Source: an uncultured Pseudogracilibacillus sp. | Lineage (GTDB): Bacteria; Bacillota; Bacilli; Bacillales; Amphibacillaceae | Reading direction: 5' to 3' | Length of the DNA stretch: 13,351 bases | Assembly: GCA_937974845.1 (NCBI GenBank) | Contig: CALJVC010000111.1 | Coordinates: 1-13,351, forward strand | Program-made: the position numbers and the translations under genes | Notes under the pieces: model-generated | What the model saw: the letters and a program-made list of their open reading frames with translations, nothing else | What the model was told of the DNA's origin: nothing | The model's database searches: none | In this document: positions 13,342-13,351 of the stretch, piece by piece | How the letters are laid out: each line of letters starts with the position of its first letter | Position numbering within the stretch: position 1 is the first letter of the stretch

Positions 13342-13351
13342 ATAGACGAAA

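Overview
This window looks like chromosomal DNA from a low-GC, Gram-positive bacterium of the Bacillaceae type. The signs are strong AGGAGG-type ribosome sites, many GC-stem/T-run intrinsic terminators, sigma-A-like promoters, a CwlO/PcsB-like coiled-coil NlpC/P60 wall hydrolase, and a tiny zinc-ribbon protein. The genes are mostly metabolic. I see no transposase, phage, CRISPR, tRNA or rRNA sequence.

Left part (1-3400): the 3' end of a GabD-type semialdehyde dehydrogenase on the + strand converges on a two-gene minus-strand operon. The operon's first gene is a class III (CaiB/BaiF) CoA-transferase and its second is an acyl-CoA dehydrogenase that keeps the arginine and serine diagnostic of glutaryl-CoA dehydrogenase. 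Together the three could carry a C5 semialdehyde through glutarate and glutaryl-CoA to crotonyl-CoA. This pathway is inferred. The operon has a good promoter, but a terminator-like hairpin lies between that promoter and the ribosome site. A near-consensus catabolite-repression (cre) site lies between the two genes.

Middle (3400-6530), all + strand: a small DoxX membrane protein has a perfect 16-bp palindrome in its promoter that resembles the MhqR box of quinone-stress genes. A compact fumarylacetoacetate-hydrolase-family enzyme follows, then a soluble PAS-GGDEF-EAL protein whose GGDEF site is degenerate and whose EAL site looks intact. Each gene has its own promoter, its own terminator, or both.

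Right part (6530-13351): malate synthase G and isocitrate lyase, the two glyoxylate-shunt enzymes, lie on the + strand. They are separated by a convergent aromatic-acid-exporter-like (FUSC/ArAE) membrane protein and by a 35-residue CxxC...CxxC protein just upstream of isocitrate lyase. The intergenic DNA around that small gene holds three near-identical copies of a CTGTATTATAACA-like motif, a perfect palindrome and a 5'-end hairpin. The window ends with a secreted coiled-coil NlpC/P60 endopeptidase that starts at TTG.

Overall, the acyl-CoA-producing genes and the glyoxylate shunt would let the cell turn C2-yielding substrates into C4 acids. I find no convincing wholly new system. The most interesting signals are regulatory: the leader terminator, the repeated motif, the MhqR-like box and the cre site.
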